Counted from the first letter of the stretch, positions 28,506-39,138 are shown. The stretch: DNA of 64,000 nt from Oceanospirillaceae bacterium (GCA_015665455.1 JADFAD010000005.1:248001-312000), one strand, 5' to 3'. A program made the numbers and translations. Notes: generated by a model from the letters alone, not told the origin.

Positions 28506-29354
28506 ATGAAAATGATATTGATTAGTGGCCGTTCAGGCTCAGGTAAAAGCTCGGCACTTCATGCACTTGAAGATTGTGGGTTCTATTGCATTGATAACCT
28601 TCCTCGTTCAATGCTGAAGCACCTGATAGAGAATATCGCTGGATCAAAAGAGTACGATAAAACAGCAGTAAGCTTTGATGTGCGCAACTTTACCGGCGAT
28701 TCAAGCCAGCTTGATGAACTTCTTTCTGCCCTTGATGAACACAACATTGATCACCAGATCATTTTTCTAGACAGCAGCGAAGATATTTTAATCAAACGCT
28801 ACAACGCCTCCCGACGCAAACACCCACTAAGTTCTGAAGGTTTGTCACTTAGAGGCGCTATCCAGCAAGAAAAGACCCAGTTAGCCCCTTTAATGGATGC
28901 AGCTAGCTTAGTCGTAGACACCTCCACAATGTCTGTTCACGACTTACGTGACCTCATTCGAACACGCGTAACGACTCACCAAACGAACGCCCTGTCTCTT
29001 CTTATACAATCGTTTGGTTACAAGCACGGCATCCCGTCTGACAGTGATTTAATGTTTGATGTTCGCTGCCTACCCAACCCATACTGGGAGCCAACCCTAA
29101 GAAACTTCACAGGCCGCGACGCTGAAATTGCTGCATTTCTTGAACAACATGAAAGTACTAAGAAAATGTTGAGTGATATCCGCCGTTTTATCGAAGACTG
29201 GGTGCCTCAATATGAAAAAAGCGGACGAGCCTATGTAACAATATCTATAGGCTGCACAGGTGGTTGCCATCGCTCAGTCTATATTGCAGAACAATTGACT
29301 AAACATTTTAATACGCTATATTCTGAGGTTCATTTAAAGCACACTCAATTGTAA
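28506..29354 (+). CDS. rapZ: RNase adapter protein RapZ
   Basis: 282 residues. P-loop GRSGSGKS (8-15) near the N terminus and the C-terminal domain with GCTGGCHRSVYIAEQL. In E. coli RapZ delivers the GlmZ small RNA to RNase E and senses glucosamine-6-phosphate. The gene is in its usual place between ptsN and npr. Whether a GlmZ-type RNA exists in this organism is unknown. Confidence 0.95.
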   Translation: MKMILISGRSGSGKSSALHALEDCGFYCIDNLPRSMLKHLIENIAGSKEYDKTAVSFDVRNFTGDSSQLDELLSALDEHNIDHQIIFLDSSEDILIKRYNASRRKHPLSSEGLSLRGAIQQEKTQLAPLMDAASLVVDTSTMSVHDLRDLIRTRVTTHQTNALSLLIQSFGYKHGIPSDSDLMFDVRCLPNPYWEPTLRNFTGRDAEIAAFLEQHESTKKMLSDIRRFIEDWVPQYEKSGRAYVTISIGCTGGCHRSVYIAEQLTKHFNTLYSEVHLKHTQL

Positions 29355-29431
29355 TATAGAAAAAGCATACTGTTTACTGTCTCTAAAAGTGACATGATCA
29401 GTTCAACCAATAAGCAAGGATATACATTTAG

Positions 29432-29701
29432 ATGCAGCAAATAGAAGTGACCTTAATCAATAAACTAGGACTTCACGCACGAGCAGCAGCTAAATTGGTC
29501 AATACAGCCTCAAGCTTTTCTTCAGACATATCCATTAAAAAGGGATCTCAAACCGCCAACGGAAAAAGCATCATGGCCGTTATGATGTTAGCCGCCTCCT
29601 GCGGAACCGAGCTTGTTATTTCAGCAACAGGCGATGATCAATCCACCGCTTTAAATGCTATTGAAACGTTAATCGCAGATCGCTTTGACGAACCCGAGTA
29701 A
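29432..29701 (+). CDS. ptsO: Nitrogen-PTS phosphocarrier NPr
   Basis: 89 residues, HPr fold. Active-site His15 is in NKLGLHARAAAKLV, and Ser46 lies in GKSIMAVM at the HPr regulatory position. It carries phosphate from PtsP to PtsN. It is the last gene of the nitrogen-PTS group before mgtE. Confidence 0.95.
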   Translation: MQQIEVTLINKLGLHARAAAKLVNTASSFSSDISIKKGSQTANGKSIMAVMMLAASCGTELVISATGDDQSTALNAIETLIADRFDEPE

Positions 29702-29810
29702 TTTTAACAAAATCAATACACTTACAAAGTTAATTTACTTTAAAATATCCATCAAACTTATTGTTTACTGTTAAACTAAATCCCATCATTCATTTTTATC
29801 AGGCTTTAAT

Positions 29811-31184
29811 ATGCCAGGTGCATTGACCAACAAATCCAGCTCTTCTCGTATGAGAACGCTTAACCGAGCGCTCGAATCGGGAGCGCTCACTCAGGTCAGC
29901 CGCATGTTAAATAGTTCACTATCAAGCGCTGAACTCGGTCACCTCTTAGAGTCATCTCCTCCCCGAACCCGTACAATACTCTGGGAGCTACTGGATAAAA
30001 AACAACAAAGTAAAATCCTCCCTTTTTTAGGGGATGATCTTATAGCAGATGTTTTGCGCGATATGAGCGCAGAAGAAGTTGCAGACGTTACCAGCGATGA
30101 AGATATCGATATCGATGATGCGGTTGATATTCTTCAGGTTCTTCCGGAAAAAGTCACCCAAGACGTCCTTAACGTCATGGATGACCAAAATCGTCAACGC
30201 GTAGAAGCCATCTTATCCTACCCTGAGGATACGGCTGGCGGCCTAATGAATACGGATACCGTCACCATCCGAGCGGACATCTCTCTCGATGTGGTACTCC
30301 GTTACCTCCGTAGGCATGAAAGTATTCCTGCAACCACTGATAACCTAGTCGTTGTTAATCGAAAAGACGAGCTGATTGGGTTATTACCGATATCCAAATT
30401 ATTGGTCTCCGATCCATCAATAACCGTCCGTGAAATCATGGAAACAGACTTCCACCGGATCACAGCGGATACACATGATGACCAAGTTGCACAGCTATTC
30501 GAGCGAGAAGACTTAGTCACGGCACCTGTCGTAGACACAAACGGGAAACTTTTAGGCCGAATCACCATTGATGACGTTGTCGATGTAATCCGTGAAGACG
30601 CAGATCACTCCTTAATGAGCATGGCGGGTCTTGATGAAGAAGACGACATCTTTGCCCCTGTACTAAAAACAAGCCGAAGAAGAGCTGTGTGGCTAGGAAT
30701 AAACCTACTCACGGCATTTCTCGCCTCCGCCGTTATTGGTATGTTCGAACAAACCCTTGAAAAGGTCGTCGCCCTTGCGATTCTAATGCCTATCGTGGCA
30801 AGTATGGGCGGCATCGCTGGCAGTCAAACACTAACCTTGGTGATTCGGGGGATAGCCACTGGGCACATCAGAAACAACAACCTTCGATGGCTCTTAAGTA
30901 GAGAAGTTTTAGTAGGTTTGCTAAATGGAGTACTCTGGGGAGGTGCCGTTGCCGTCGCCGCCTCAATCTGGTTTTCAGACATTACTATTGGCTTCATTAT
31001 CGGAGGGGCTTTAATCATCAATCTGGTAATTGCAGTCTTTTCGGGCAGTATCCTTCCATCTTTGTTAAAATCAATGAATATTGATCCAGCATTGGCAGGA
31101 AGTGTTTTACTGACTACGATCACTGATGTTGTCGGCTACTTCGTTTTTCTAGGCTTAGCCACTGCATTCTATAATTTAGTCTGA
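29811..31184 (+). CDS. mgtE: Magnesium transporter MgtE
   Basis: 457 residues. An N-terminal helical Mg2+-sensing domain (about 20-130) and two CBS domains (about 135-260) precede five membrane segments (about 285-455) with the selectivity-region sequence PIVASMGGIAGSQT. It is a gated Mg2+ channel. It frequently follows npr in marine gammaproteobacteria. I see no magnesium riboswitch in the 109-base leader. Confidence 0.95.
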   Translation: MPGALTNKSSSSRMRTLNRALESGALTQVSRMLNSSLSSAELGHLLESSPPRTRTILWELLDKKQQSKILPFLGDDLIADVLRDMSAEEVADVTSDEDIDIDDAVDILQVLPEKVTQDVLNVMDDQNRQRVEAILSYPEDTAGGLMNTDTVTIRADISLDVVLRYLRRHESIPATTDNLVVVNRKDELIGLLPISKLLVSDPSITVREIMETDFHRITADTHDDQVAQLFEREDLVTAPVVDTNGKLLGRITIDDVVDVIREDADHSLMSMAGLDEEDDIFAPVLKTSRRRAVWLGINLLTAFLASAVIGMFEQTLEKVVALAILMPIVASMGGIAGSQTLTLVIRGIATGHIRNNNLRWLLSREVLVGLLNGVLWGGAVAVAASIWFSDITIGFIIGGALIINLVIAVFSGSILPSLLKSMNIDPALAGSVLLTTITDVVGYFVFLGLATAFYNLV

Positions 31185-31234
31185 GTAGAACAAGCATTGC
31201 CCAGCTATAAAAAATTAAAGGTTTAAGATTCCAA

Positions 31235-31744
31235 ATGGCAAGAAAAAAACCCGTAGAGTTTGATGATGAAATTGACGTCATTAGTAAGTCTCAACTTAAG
31301 CGAGAAGCCAGTCAATTACAAGAAATCGGAAAAAAGCTTGTTGAGCAAAAACAATCTATCTTGGATGAGCTAAATCTAACAACGGACTTGATGGAAGCAA
31401 TTCAAGAGCATAAGCGCCTTAAACAAAACGAAGCCAAGCGCCGCCACATGCAATACATTGGCAAGCTTATGCGAGAAGTTGATTCCGAAGCAATTTCTGC
31501 TGCACTGGAAAAAAACAGATCAGGCAGTGACCAGCAAATTGGCCACTTACACACAGTAGAACGCTGGCGAGACCGTTTAATTGAAAATGATCAATACATC
31601 ACCGAATTCATTAATGAATACAATGTTGATCGCCAACAATTAAGACAATTAGTCAGAAACGCTAAAAAAGATATAGAACAAGAAAAAAACCGAGGTAACA
31701 CCAAAAAGTTATTTCAATGGTTGAAGTCCGCGATCCCTTTTTAG
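31235..31744 (+). CDS. darP: Ribosome biogenesis factor DarP (YjgA)
   Basis: 169 residues, full length. The DUF615 pattern is KSQLKREASQLQEIGKKLVEQ and RRHMQYIGKLMR, helical and Lys/Gln-rich. It promotes 50S subunit assembly in E. coli. pmbA, usually its partner gene, is not adjacent; the convergent yhdP gene comes next. Confidence 0.94.
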   Translation: MARKKPVEFDDEIDVISKSQLKREASQLQEIGKKLVEQKQSILDELNLTTDLMEAIQEHKRLKQNEAKRRHMQYIGKLMREVDSEAISAALEKNRSGSDQQIGHLHTVERWRDRLIENDQYITEFINEYNVDRQQLRQLVRNAKKDIEQEKNRGNTKKLFQWLKSAIPF

Positions 31745-31757
31745 CATTAAGGTGCTT

Positions 31758-31784
31758 CAGCAGAAATCAATGTTATTTCTGCTG
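31758..31784. repeat. Hairpin at the darP/yhdP convergent junction
   Basis: Perfect 10-base stem CAGCAGAAAT / ATTTCTGCTG with a 7-base loop, overlapping the yhdP stop codon. No U-run on either strand; it is at best a weak or Rho-assisted terminator. Confidence 0.5.
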
Positions 31785-34700
31785 GGTCCCAACCTTCAAA
31801 TTAGGCTCATCCCAAGTGCCCGTAATTTGATAATTCACCCCAACAAATTGATCAACCATCCCACCCCAAACTTGCTGACCAAGCAATAGTAGCCCCCCAA
31901 TGACTGGCGCGACCCCCGCGACTACCACCGCAATGGGAAGGGAACCACTCACTGGCACGGTCAAACGCATCTGAAGATCCAACGTCTCTTTCTCTAAGTT
32001 TGTTGTCCCAGATATAGACATTTGGGAGCTCGGCCCAACAATTGAAACCGGAGAAAGCGTATCAAGCATCTCATTATTAACGGATAATTCAGCAGAGACC
32101 TCATCAAATGCTAAACCAGAGGAATACACATCACTAAAATCTAATTTCAAGCGCCGACTTAGAGAGCTTAAGTTAAATAAACCAAACACTTTAAGGGTAT
32201 TTGCAGATTCACTTACGTTAAGAAACGCCCCATCTTCCACGGATAAGTCCACCAGTCCTTGAGTTCTTAAACGATCAAATGAGGCCGGGCTGCCATCCCA
32301 ATATATATAAGTATCAAAATTGGTGGATTTACTACGAATTGTAGGCTCATACCCCAATCTCTTTGAGACATCACTAACATCATCAGCATGAAGCATTCCG
32401 TCAACAAACGTTGTGTGATGGCCATTAATCAGTGTCCACCAGAGCTTACCTTTCACATCAAAGCCGAGAGCACTGGAATCATCCAAAGTAAGTAATGTTC
32501 CCTTTTCAATTGGCTTAAACTCACCACGCCAAACGCCTAAATCCTTACCATCCATTAATAGTTGGCGAATCCTTACATCCATTGCTGGTATTGTAGAAGG
32601 GTCTAAACCACCGAGAGGATCTCTCGTAATGTCATAAGGCTCAGCCTTAGCAACTGGAGTTTTTTCATCAAATTCGTTAGTAACCGGATCATCTTTGGAC
32701 CCGACCAAAGTCAAATAATCCAAATCGACCTGAATAATTTCATCTGAGCTTTTAGGAATTTTTATGGTGCCAGCCAACTGCCTAGAGCGAATGGAAACCC
32801 GATGCCCAAAGCCCGACGAGGATGAGGTTAAAGATAAATTGTCTAATTGCTGCTCCCCCAACAACCCTTTCTGAATGGCCACATCAGCGTAGACAGCAAC
32901 CTCTTCCGACTCAGCAGAAGAATCCATCCCGCCAAAAATCTCTAACCAAGACTTAATATCGAATTGAGCTAGGCGAGCAAATATGAACAGACCTTGGTCT
33001 GGAACACGAGACTCTTTAGGTAATCGACCAAATGAAACCACAGTACGATCAATCTTTTCTTTCGGTTTTTGGATGAAATCGATATTCAAGGCACCGACAT
33101 CCACCGAGTGCTCGGTCACCTCCTCACTGACCTTACCTTGATAAACAAAGATTAATTTACTCTTTGGATCTTCTTTAACCATCGGGTATGGCAATGTAGA
33201 AACAACGCCCGCCATGTCAGATCGAACATCAACGTCTACGTTTCCACCTTCTGATATCTCAGCATCAAAATAATAATCAACGTTGCCCTGCAAATTGTCA
33301 TTTAGACTCGCAGGTAGAGCCTGCCAAGCCAACAAAGGTTCAATCTCTGCATTACCTCGCCCCTTCACATGGAATCGATCTTCAATCGACTTCAACGTTA
33401 GGCTAACAGGCCCATTTAAAGTCTTCCCCTGCAACTTAGGGATAAAGAGCTGATCCGTATCATTAAAATGGATGTCACCTTGAATATCAGTAATCAAAGG
33501 AAGGTTAGGCATTTGAACTTTGCTTTCTTGAGGTGTAATCACAACATCAATGTTGGACACCTCTGTCGTATCCAAATCAAATGAAAAATTAACCCCCAGT
33601 TGTCCTTCTCCTTCAATGGACCAGTCTTGCAAGGCCTCCCCAATTGTTTCTTGTAAGGGTGATTGCTTAATAAACCGTAAATAGCGATCAAAGCGTGATT
33701 CAGACGCCAAAGACACATTCAACTGAAAGGCATCCTCAGACCATATATCGGGGTAGTTAACACGCAAGTTACGGAACGGATTCGTCAAGGTTGTTCCGTT
33801 CGTTAACAGAGCGTTTAATTCATCATTAGTTAATTCAAAGTGCCCTTCAACTTGATCCAATTTAGGCCATGATGAATCATATTCGAATGAGCTTGCTTTT
33901 AAGTCAGTATCAATAAGCAGAGTATCTTCAACAGGCACAACAGGATCAATCGTCGAGGTAAAAAGCAGCCGCCCGTTGGTGACTGAAGTATCCTTTAACG
34001 CGGTCTGCGTCCAAGATAATAGTGCGGGTTCAAGGTCTATTGGTAGGTACTCAACAATCTGACCTGAATCTCCCCGCTCAATATAAACATCCAACCCTAA
34101 ACGCGCCTCATCGGCTGGCATCTCCAGCTCGAATGAAAAACCGACATTTGCATCAATGACGGGGGATGCTAAAGAGACACCATCACTCGACACTTGAATG
34201 ACATCATCGTCATACCACCATTCAACTCGCCCTTTGGCCAGATCAAATAACTTACCTTCAGCAAATACCTCAGGGAACGTCAAAGTTACGGATGACGAGT
34301 CAAACTCAAGGTACCCTTGGTCTTGCTCTATAACCAACTTACCCGTTAAGTTCGTTGCGCCAGGCGCCCCTTCCCAAGGCAATGCAGATATCGCTTCCAC
34401 ATCCGTTTCAAGTCGAAATTCCCCGCCCGTATTCAGCCAGAGTACAGGGTGATGGAGAATCCCCGAGGGAGACAAGGTTGAAATGTCGTTTTTTAATACT
34501 TCTTCGCTTTCTGGTAACCAACCAACCACAGACGCCAATTCTTCCAAATAAAGGACTGGCGTAGTCCACCACCAATTCCCTTGGTAGTCGCATAAAACCC
34601 GATGCGCGTTACTGGTCTTTAATTCATTATTTACAAGAACACTGCTTTCAGGAATATTTATAGAACAATAGTTTTCATTAAATGAACCTGATACCAAGAG

Positions 34701-35615
34701 CTCATCTGAAGATACAATCAAACTGCGGCCGTCTTCTTGATTACGGACAGTCAAATCAGCAAGATTCGTCTGACTCACAAACTCCAAACCCGAATATGAC
34801 CAGTTGATCCAAGTTCTTACTGAAGTCGCTAAGCGATCAATTTGATAGGCTTCTGACACCTCAATTCGATCCGTCCAATCCAATGAATCAAGATCATCGA
34901 CTTCTACGAATAAATCAAAATTGAAATCTGGCTCACCAGGAAGATGAATCGCTTCTCCTCGAAAAGACAGATCTATTGGGTTTCTACTTCCCTGAATTTC
35001 ACCGTCAACTCGAGTATGATCGCCTAACTTAGAGACCAACAAATCCAACTCAACGGCTCGATCAAAAGGTGCATCCGAATGATATAAATGAACCAATGCT
35101 CCGCGAATATCAATATTTCCTTGATAAAATAGAAGATCGACCCAACGATTGATTTCAATGCTGTCATCCGTTGTCACCTGAGTATCTGGCGTAACCAAAC
35201 CATCCAAAGACCAAGTCCAATCGTCTTTCTGCCTGACTGTTAACTCTAGGCTATCGATTACAACGTCATTTAATACGGGTCTGAAATACCAAATAGACTT
35301 TAAGGTATTCAATTCAATGATGACATTTTTAGCTTTTGCTAGAGATACACCAGACGCTTGATGCACCACCTTTAAATCGGTAAAAGCAAGCAGAGGGTTT
35401 ACACCCGACATCTGATTATGGGTACTTGAAAATGCCAAGTCGTATCCTGACTCGGTCTCCATCCACAGCTCAATATCTTTGCTGTAACGGTTATAGCCCC
35501 ACAATAAAACTTGGGCTAACGACCAAGAAACCATAAAAACAATGGTACACAAGAAAAATAACAACCATAACCAGCGTTCTATTTTTCTCGTGATGGATGA
35601 AAGCGGAAGCGCCAT
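31773..35615 (-). CDS. yhdP: AsmA-like outer-membrane lipid transport protein YhdP
   Basis: 1280 residues, typical family length. One N-terminal membrane helix (about 15-38) is followed by a very long beta-rich periplasmic region with the repeating-beta-groove character of AsmA-like proteins, and a C-terminal domain containing SGTTNLEKETLDLQMRLTVPVSGSLP. YhdP, with TamB and YdbH, moves phospholipid to the outer membrane in E. coli. It starts three bases after the rng stop and is the last gene of the mre-maf-rng run. tldD, which often follows, is absent here. Confidence 0.94.
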   Translation of the reverse strand: MALPLSSITRKIERWLWLLFFLCTIVFMVSWSLAQVLLWGYNRYSKDIELWMETESGYDLAFSSTHNQMSGVNPLLAFTDLKVVHQASGVSLAKAKNVIIELNTLKSIWYFRPVLNDVVIDSLELTVRQKDDWTWSLDGLVTPDTQVTTDDSIEINRWVDLLFYQGNIDIRGALVHLYHSDAPFDRAVELDLLVSKLGDHTRVDGEIQGSRNPIDLSFRGEAIHLPGEPDFNFDLFVEVDDLDSLDWTDRIEVSEAYQIDRLATSVRTWINWSYSGLEFVSQTNLADLTVRNQEDGRSLIVSSDELLVSGSFNENYCSINIPESSVLVNNELKTSNAHRVLCDYQGNWWWTTPVLYLEELASVVGWLPESEEVLKNDISTLSPSGILHHPVLWLNTGGEFRLETDVEAISALPWEGAPGATNLTGKLVIEQDQGYLEFDSSSVTLTFPEVFAEGKLFDLAKGRVEWWYDDDVIQVSSDGVSLASPVIDANVGFSFELEMPADEARLGLDVYIERGDSGQIVEYLPIDLEPALLSWTQTALKDTSVTNGRLLFTSTIDPVVPVEDTLLIDTDLKASSFEYDSSWPKLDQVEGHFELTNDELNALLTNGTTLTNPFRNLRVNYPDIWSEDAFQLNVSLASESRFDRYLRFIKQSPLQETIGEALQDWSIEGEGQLGVNFSFDLDTTEVSNIDVVITPQESKVQMPNLPLITDIQGDIHFNDTDQLFIPKLQGKTLNGPVSLTLKSIEDRFHVKGRGNAEIEPLLAWQALPASLNDNLQGNVDYYFDAEISEGGNVDVDVRSDMAGVVSTLPYPMVKEDPKSKLIFVYQGKVSEEVTEHSVDVGALNIDFIQKPKEKIDRTVVSFGRLPKESRVPDQGLFIFARLAQFDIKSWLEIFGGMDSSAESEEVAVYADVAIQKGLLGEQQLDNLSLTSSSSGFGHRVSIRSRQLAGTIKIPKSSDEIIQVDLDYLTLVGSKDDPVTNEFDEKTPVAKAEPYDITRDPLGGLDPSTIPAMDVRIRQLLMDGKDLGVWRGEFKPIEKGTLLTLDDSSALGFDVKGKLWWTLINGHHTTFVDGMLHADDVSDVSKRLGYEPTIRSKSTNFDTYIYWDGSPASFDRLRTQGLVDLSVEDGAFLNVSESANTLKVFGLFNLSSLSRRLKLDFSDVYSSGLAFDEVSAELSVNNEMLDTLSPVSIVGPSSQMSISGTTNLEKETLDLQMRLTVPVSGSLPIAVVVAGVAPVIGGLLLLGQQVWGGMVDQFVGVNYQITGTWDEPNLKVGTQQK

Positions 35616-35618
35616 AAA

Positions 35619-37118
35619 TTAACCCAGAAGCACCACATCAAACTGCTCTTGGGAATAACCGAGCTCAACCTGAAATTGAATAGGCGTCCCAATAAACTCT
35701 TCTAAATCAGCAACACTTGCAGACTCTTCATCCAATAACATATCTACCACAGCCTGACACGCCAACACCATGTAGCCAGTGCTGCCGTAAGCTCTAGACT
35801 CACGCATAATCTCTCGGAAGATTTCATAACAAACCGTTTCAGCTGTTTTTAACGTCCCACGCCCCTTACACGAAGAACAGGATTCCGTCAGCAATTGCCC
35901 AAGGCTTTCTCGCGTTCTCTTACGAGTAAGTTCAACCAAACCAAGGTCTGACACCCCGCTTATTTTGGTTTTTGCGTGATCCCTTTCAAGCTGTTTTTCG
36001 AGCATTCTCAACACTTGTCTTTGATGCTCTTGCTCTTCCATATCGATGAAATCAAGTATGACGATCCCACCAAGATTTCTTAAACGGAGCTGTCGCCCTA
36101 TAGCAGTAGCCGCCTCAAGGTTTGTCTTGAAAATTGTCTCTTCAAGGTTTCTATGACCAACGAAACCACCTGTATTCACATCAATGGTCGTCATGGCTTC
36201 TGTTTGATCAATAATAATATAGCCACCAGATTTAAGCTGAACACGTCTCGTAAGCGCCTTTTGTAATTCATCTTCCACACTGTACAAATCAAAGATCGGT
36301 CGCTCACCCGGGTAATATTCAAGTTGAGAAACAACTTCCGGAACGTACTTTTCAGAAAAAGACGACGACTTCTGATAGGTTTCTTTTGAATCAATCCGGA
36401 TCTTTTCTATATTAGGTCGAACCAAGTCACGCAACGCACGCTTATAAAGAGGTAAATCCTCAAAAATAAGTGCAGGTGCTTTTACATTAATCATGCTCGC
36501 ACCGATATAACCCCAAAGGCGCTTTAAAAAACGGACGTCCGCCAGAATATCTTCACTGGAGACTCCGTCTGCAGCGGTTCTCAATATAAACCCTTCAGCA
36601 TGGGCACCATCATCAGTACCTTCGGCAACACTCTCACTAACAATCTTTCTTAAACGGTTTCGTTCTTCTTCATTTTCAATCCGCTGAGAGATACCAACAT
36701 GATCATTATCTGGCATATACACCAAATATCGAGAAGGTATAGAAATTCGGGTTGTTAATCTCGCACCCTTTGTTCCAATGGGATCTTTAGTGATCTGAAC
36801 AACAATCTCTTCGCCTTCATGCAATAAAGCGCTGATATGATCAGGGTTTTGTCGAGCAAAATCAGAATCTTTAGCTGGCAAATGAACATCTGCGGCATGA
36901 ATAAACGCGGCTCGTTCTAAACCAAGATCAACAAACGCGGCCTGCATGCCCGGCAAAACACGTACAACTTTACCTTTGTAAATGTTTCCAACGATGCCAC
37001 GGGTATTGCTACGTTCAATATAAACTTCCTGTAACATCCCGTTTTCAACTACGGCTACCCGTGTTTCAACCGGTGTAACATTTATCAGGATTTCACCATT
37101 TTTAATTCCTGACGCCAT
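35619..37118 (-). CDS. rng: Ribonuclease G
   Basis: 499 residues from ATG 37118, which overlaps the maf stop as TAATG. S1 domain (about 38-120), catalytic acidic residues in TIDVNTGGFVG and ILDFIDM, and the zinc-link CSSCKGRG (about 400) that holds the dimer. The C-terminal scaffold of RNase E is absent, so this is RNase G. It matures 16S rRNA 5' ends and degrades some mRNAs. Confidence 0.96.
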   Translation of the reverse strand: MASGIKNGEILINVTPVETRVAVVENGMLQEVYIERSNTRGIVGNIYKGKVVRVLPGMQAAFVDLGLERAAFIHAADVHLPAKDSDFARQNPDHISALLHEGEEIVVQITKDPIGTKGARLTTRISIPSRYLVYMPDNDHVGISQRIENEEERNRLRKIVSESVAEGTDDGAHAEGFILRTAADGVSSEDILADVRFLKRLWGYIGASMINVKAPALIFEDLPLYKRALRDLVRPNIEKIRIDSKETYQKSSSFSEKYVPEVVSQLEYYPGERPIFDLYSVEDELQKALTRRVQLKSGGYIIIDQTEAMTTIDVNTGGFVGHRNLEETIFKTNLEAATAIGRQLRLRNLGGIVILDFIDMEEQEHQRQVLRMLEKQLERDHAKTKISGVSDLGLVELTRKRTRESLGQLLTESCSSCKGRGTLKTAETVCYEIFREIMRESRAYGSTGYMVLACQAVVDMLLDEESASVADLEEFIGTPIQFQVELGYSQEQFDVVLLG

Positions 37119-37687
37119 TACCACCACCCCTTTATGTTTGCTTCCATCAATAAATCCGCAGTTTCAGCCAATGGCAATCCCACGACTGAACTGTAACTTC
37201 CTTCAATTGAGCGAACAAGCATACCACCCAGTCCCTGTATCCCGTAACCACCCGCTTTATCGCAAGGCTCTTGAGTTTGCCAATATTTCCTTGCCATCGA
37301 CTCATCGATCTTACGAAAACATACTTTAGTCGTAACCAGTCGAGTTAACACCTGTTGTTGCTTAACCAAAGCAACTGCCGTGAGAACAGAGTGGCATTTC
37401 TCAGAAAGTGATAAAAGCATATCAATAGAATGCTGTTCACTTTCAGGTTTTCCCAAGATATCTGAACCCAGAACAACCGTTGTGTCTGATCCAAGAACCC
37501 AAAGTTCCAAATGCTTATCAGAAATAACAGTCGCTTTTTCAATGGCGAGCCGAAGTACATATTCGGCAGGCATTTCATTTAGATGGGGCGTTTCATCGAT
37601 ATCAGCAGGCGCCGTAGTAAAGCTAACACCTAGCTGTGTTAACAACTCTTTTCTGCGTGGAGATTGAGAAGCAAGAATTAAGCTCAT
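37118..37687 (-). CDS. maf: Maf-type nucleoside triphosphate pyrophosphatase (YhdE)
   Basis: 189 residues. The family start LILASQSPRRKELLTQLG, the catalytic VLGSDTTVVL and the sequence CDKAGGYGIQGLGGMLV are present. Members next to mreD-rng are of the YhdE type, hydrolysing dTTP/UTP and modified pyrimidines. Translationally coupled to rng by a one-base overlap. Confidence 0.95.
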   Translation of the reverse strand: MSLILASQSPRRKELLTQLGVSFTTAPADIDETPHLNEMPAEYVLRLAIEKATVISDKHLELWVLGSDTTVVLGSDILGKPESEQHSIDMLLSLSEKCHSVLTAVALVKQQQVLTRLVTTKVCFRKIDESMARKYWQTQEPCDKAGGYGIQGLGGMLVRSIEGSYSSVVGLPLAETADLLMEANIKGWW

Positions 37688-37730
37688 TGAATGGAATACA
37701 CCAATTATTAAAACAACAATTTAAAAGAGA

Positions 37731-38219
37731 CTAAACATGCCAACGATAGTTCAATCGACGAAGCATATAATACATAGAGGGCCATAAGACGGCACTGACT
37801 AATGACGGAAGCAAAAACCACAACACATCAGAAACTGATCCCACACGCTCCTGCCACCAATAACTCATTAGTTTCGTCAGCCCCAACATCAAAAAGACCA
37901 TCATTGATTGCTGAAGTAGGTTAAACATCCTCATCCGTTGATACAGAGTTAAACAAAGGTACGCTATAACTGCGTACTTCATGGCGTTTAACCCCAAATA
38001 ATCACCCTTAAATACATCAACCAACAACCCCACTAACCAACACGTCACAACACCAACGTTATAAGGCAGAAACATGACCCAAAAAATCAAGACCAACGCC
38101 ATCCATTCCGGCCTAGCAACCGCCATCCAATCCGGCAGCGGCCAAAGCTCCAACAACAGCGCACACAATATTCCACTTAAGAATGGCCAAAACCAATTTT
38201 TTTTAGAGCCGCTATTCAT
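37731..38219 (-). CDS. mreD: Rod-shape protein MreD
   Basis: 162 residues from ATG 38219 (GAGG upstream), inside the last codons of mreC (8-base overlap). About five membrane segments; the sequence LVGLLVDVFKGDYLGLNAMKYAVIAYL matches the family. Integral membrane part of the elongasome with MreC and MreB. Confidence 0.93.
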   Translation of the reverse strand: MNSGSKKNWFWPFLSGILCALLLELWPLPDWMAVARPEWMALVLIFWVMFLPYNVGVVTCWLVGLLVDVFKGDYLGLNAMKYAVIAYLCLTLYQRMRMFNLLQQSMMVFLMLGLTKLMSYWWQERVGSVSDVLWFLLPSLVSAVLWPSMYYMLRRLNYRWHV

Positions 38220-39084
38220 CTTCAGCCTCTTCAGAGACATCCGAACTTAATGACTGATAATCAATACTGTCCGACTTCAAAACCAACCACTGTCGGCTTC
38301 TATCTAACTCTGCAACGGGTAATGCTTTTACTAAAGCATAAGGCCGACCTGGATCATGATAAACAGACGTCACCCGGGCTACAGGGTAACCCGCAGGAAA
38401 ACGCCCTCCCAACCCAGACGTTAACAATAGATCACCTTCTTCCACGTCAGCAGTGTCTGCAACATAAATAAGCTTAAGCTGATCTAAATTACCTGTACCT
38501 ACCGCAATGGCACGTGTACCGTTTCGGTTCACTTCCACCGGAACCGCATGAGTACTGTCAGTAATCAGCAAAACTCTAGAATATTGGTAACCCGCCTCAA
38601 CCACTTGCCCGACCAAGCCTTTTGCATCAATCACAGGCCAGCCTTCCTTGACGCCATCGTTCAAGCCAACATCAATCACCGTGCGATGCACAAATGGGTC
38701 AGGATCAACAGCAACCACTTCTGCAAGTAAGTGCTCCGAGTCTACACGCTGAGAACCGCCTAACGTTTCTCTTAATCGAATGTTCTCGGCAGTCAGCGCA
38801 GCCATCCGCTGCATGTTTTTCTTAAGAATGATGTTTTCAGAGCGAAGCTTACTGTTTAATTCAATCAGGTCAGAACGGCTAGTCAGCATGTCATCCATAA
38901 CTTCAGCCGTTTCATAAGGGATGTCCATCAGATGATAAAACGGGACAGTAGTAACGCCTAAAATACGCTTAACAGGGTCGAGCCAATCTGTATACTTATC
39001 AACCAAGATCAACCCACCAGAAAGCACAGCAACAATAAAAAGTCGCAATAAAATCGAAGAGCCCGAACTAAAAATTGATTTCAT
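38212..39084 (-). CDS. mreC: Rod-shape protein MreC
   Basis: About 290 residues from ATG 39084 (AGG about ten bases upstream); an in-frame ATG at 39093 is possible. N-terminal membrane helix, then a coiled coil (about 65-105, LIELNSKLRSENIILKKNM), then the two beta-barrel domains (GLVGQVVEAGYQYSRVLLITDSTHAVPV, LLTSGLGGRFPAGYPVARV). It activates the RodA-PBP2 complex. An acidic C-terminal tail overlaps mreD. Confidence 0.95.
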   Translation of the reverse strand: MKSIFSSGSSILLRLFIVAVLSGGLILVDKYTDWLDPVKRILGVTTVPFYHLMDIPYETAEVMDDMLTSRSDLIELNSKLRSENIILKKNMQRMAALTAENIRLRETLGGSQRVDSEHLLAEVVAVDPDPFVHRTVIDVGLNDGVKEGWPVIDAKGLVGQVVEAGYQYSRVLLITDSTHAVPVEVNRNGTRAIAVGTGNLDQLKLIYVADTADVEEGDLLLTSGLGGRFPAGYPVARVTSVYHDPGRPYALVKALPVAELDRSRQWLVLKSDSIDYQSLSSDVSEEAEDE

Positions 39085-39138
39085 AGGATGCATACCTGCC
39101 AAGCAGAAACCTGCTTAAAATTATTCCGTATCTGAAAC

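Noticed and set aside
29702-29810. Possible magnesium riboswitch before mgtE
   Set aside because: Only 109 AT-rich bases without paired elements; too short and unstructured for a ykoK/M-box type leader.
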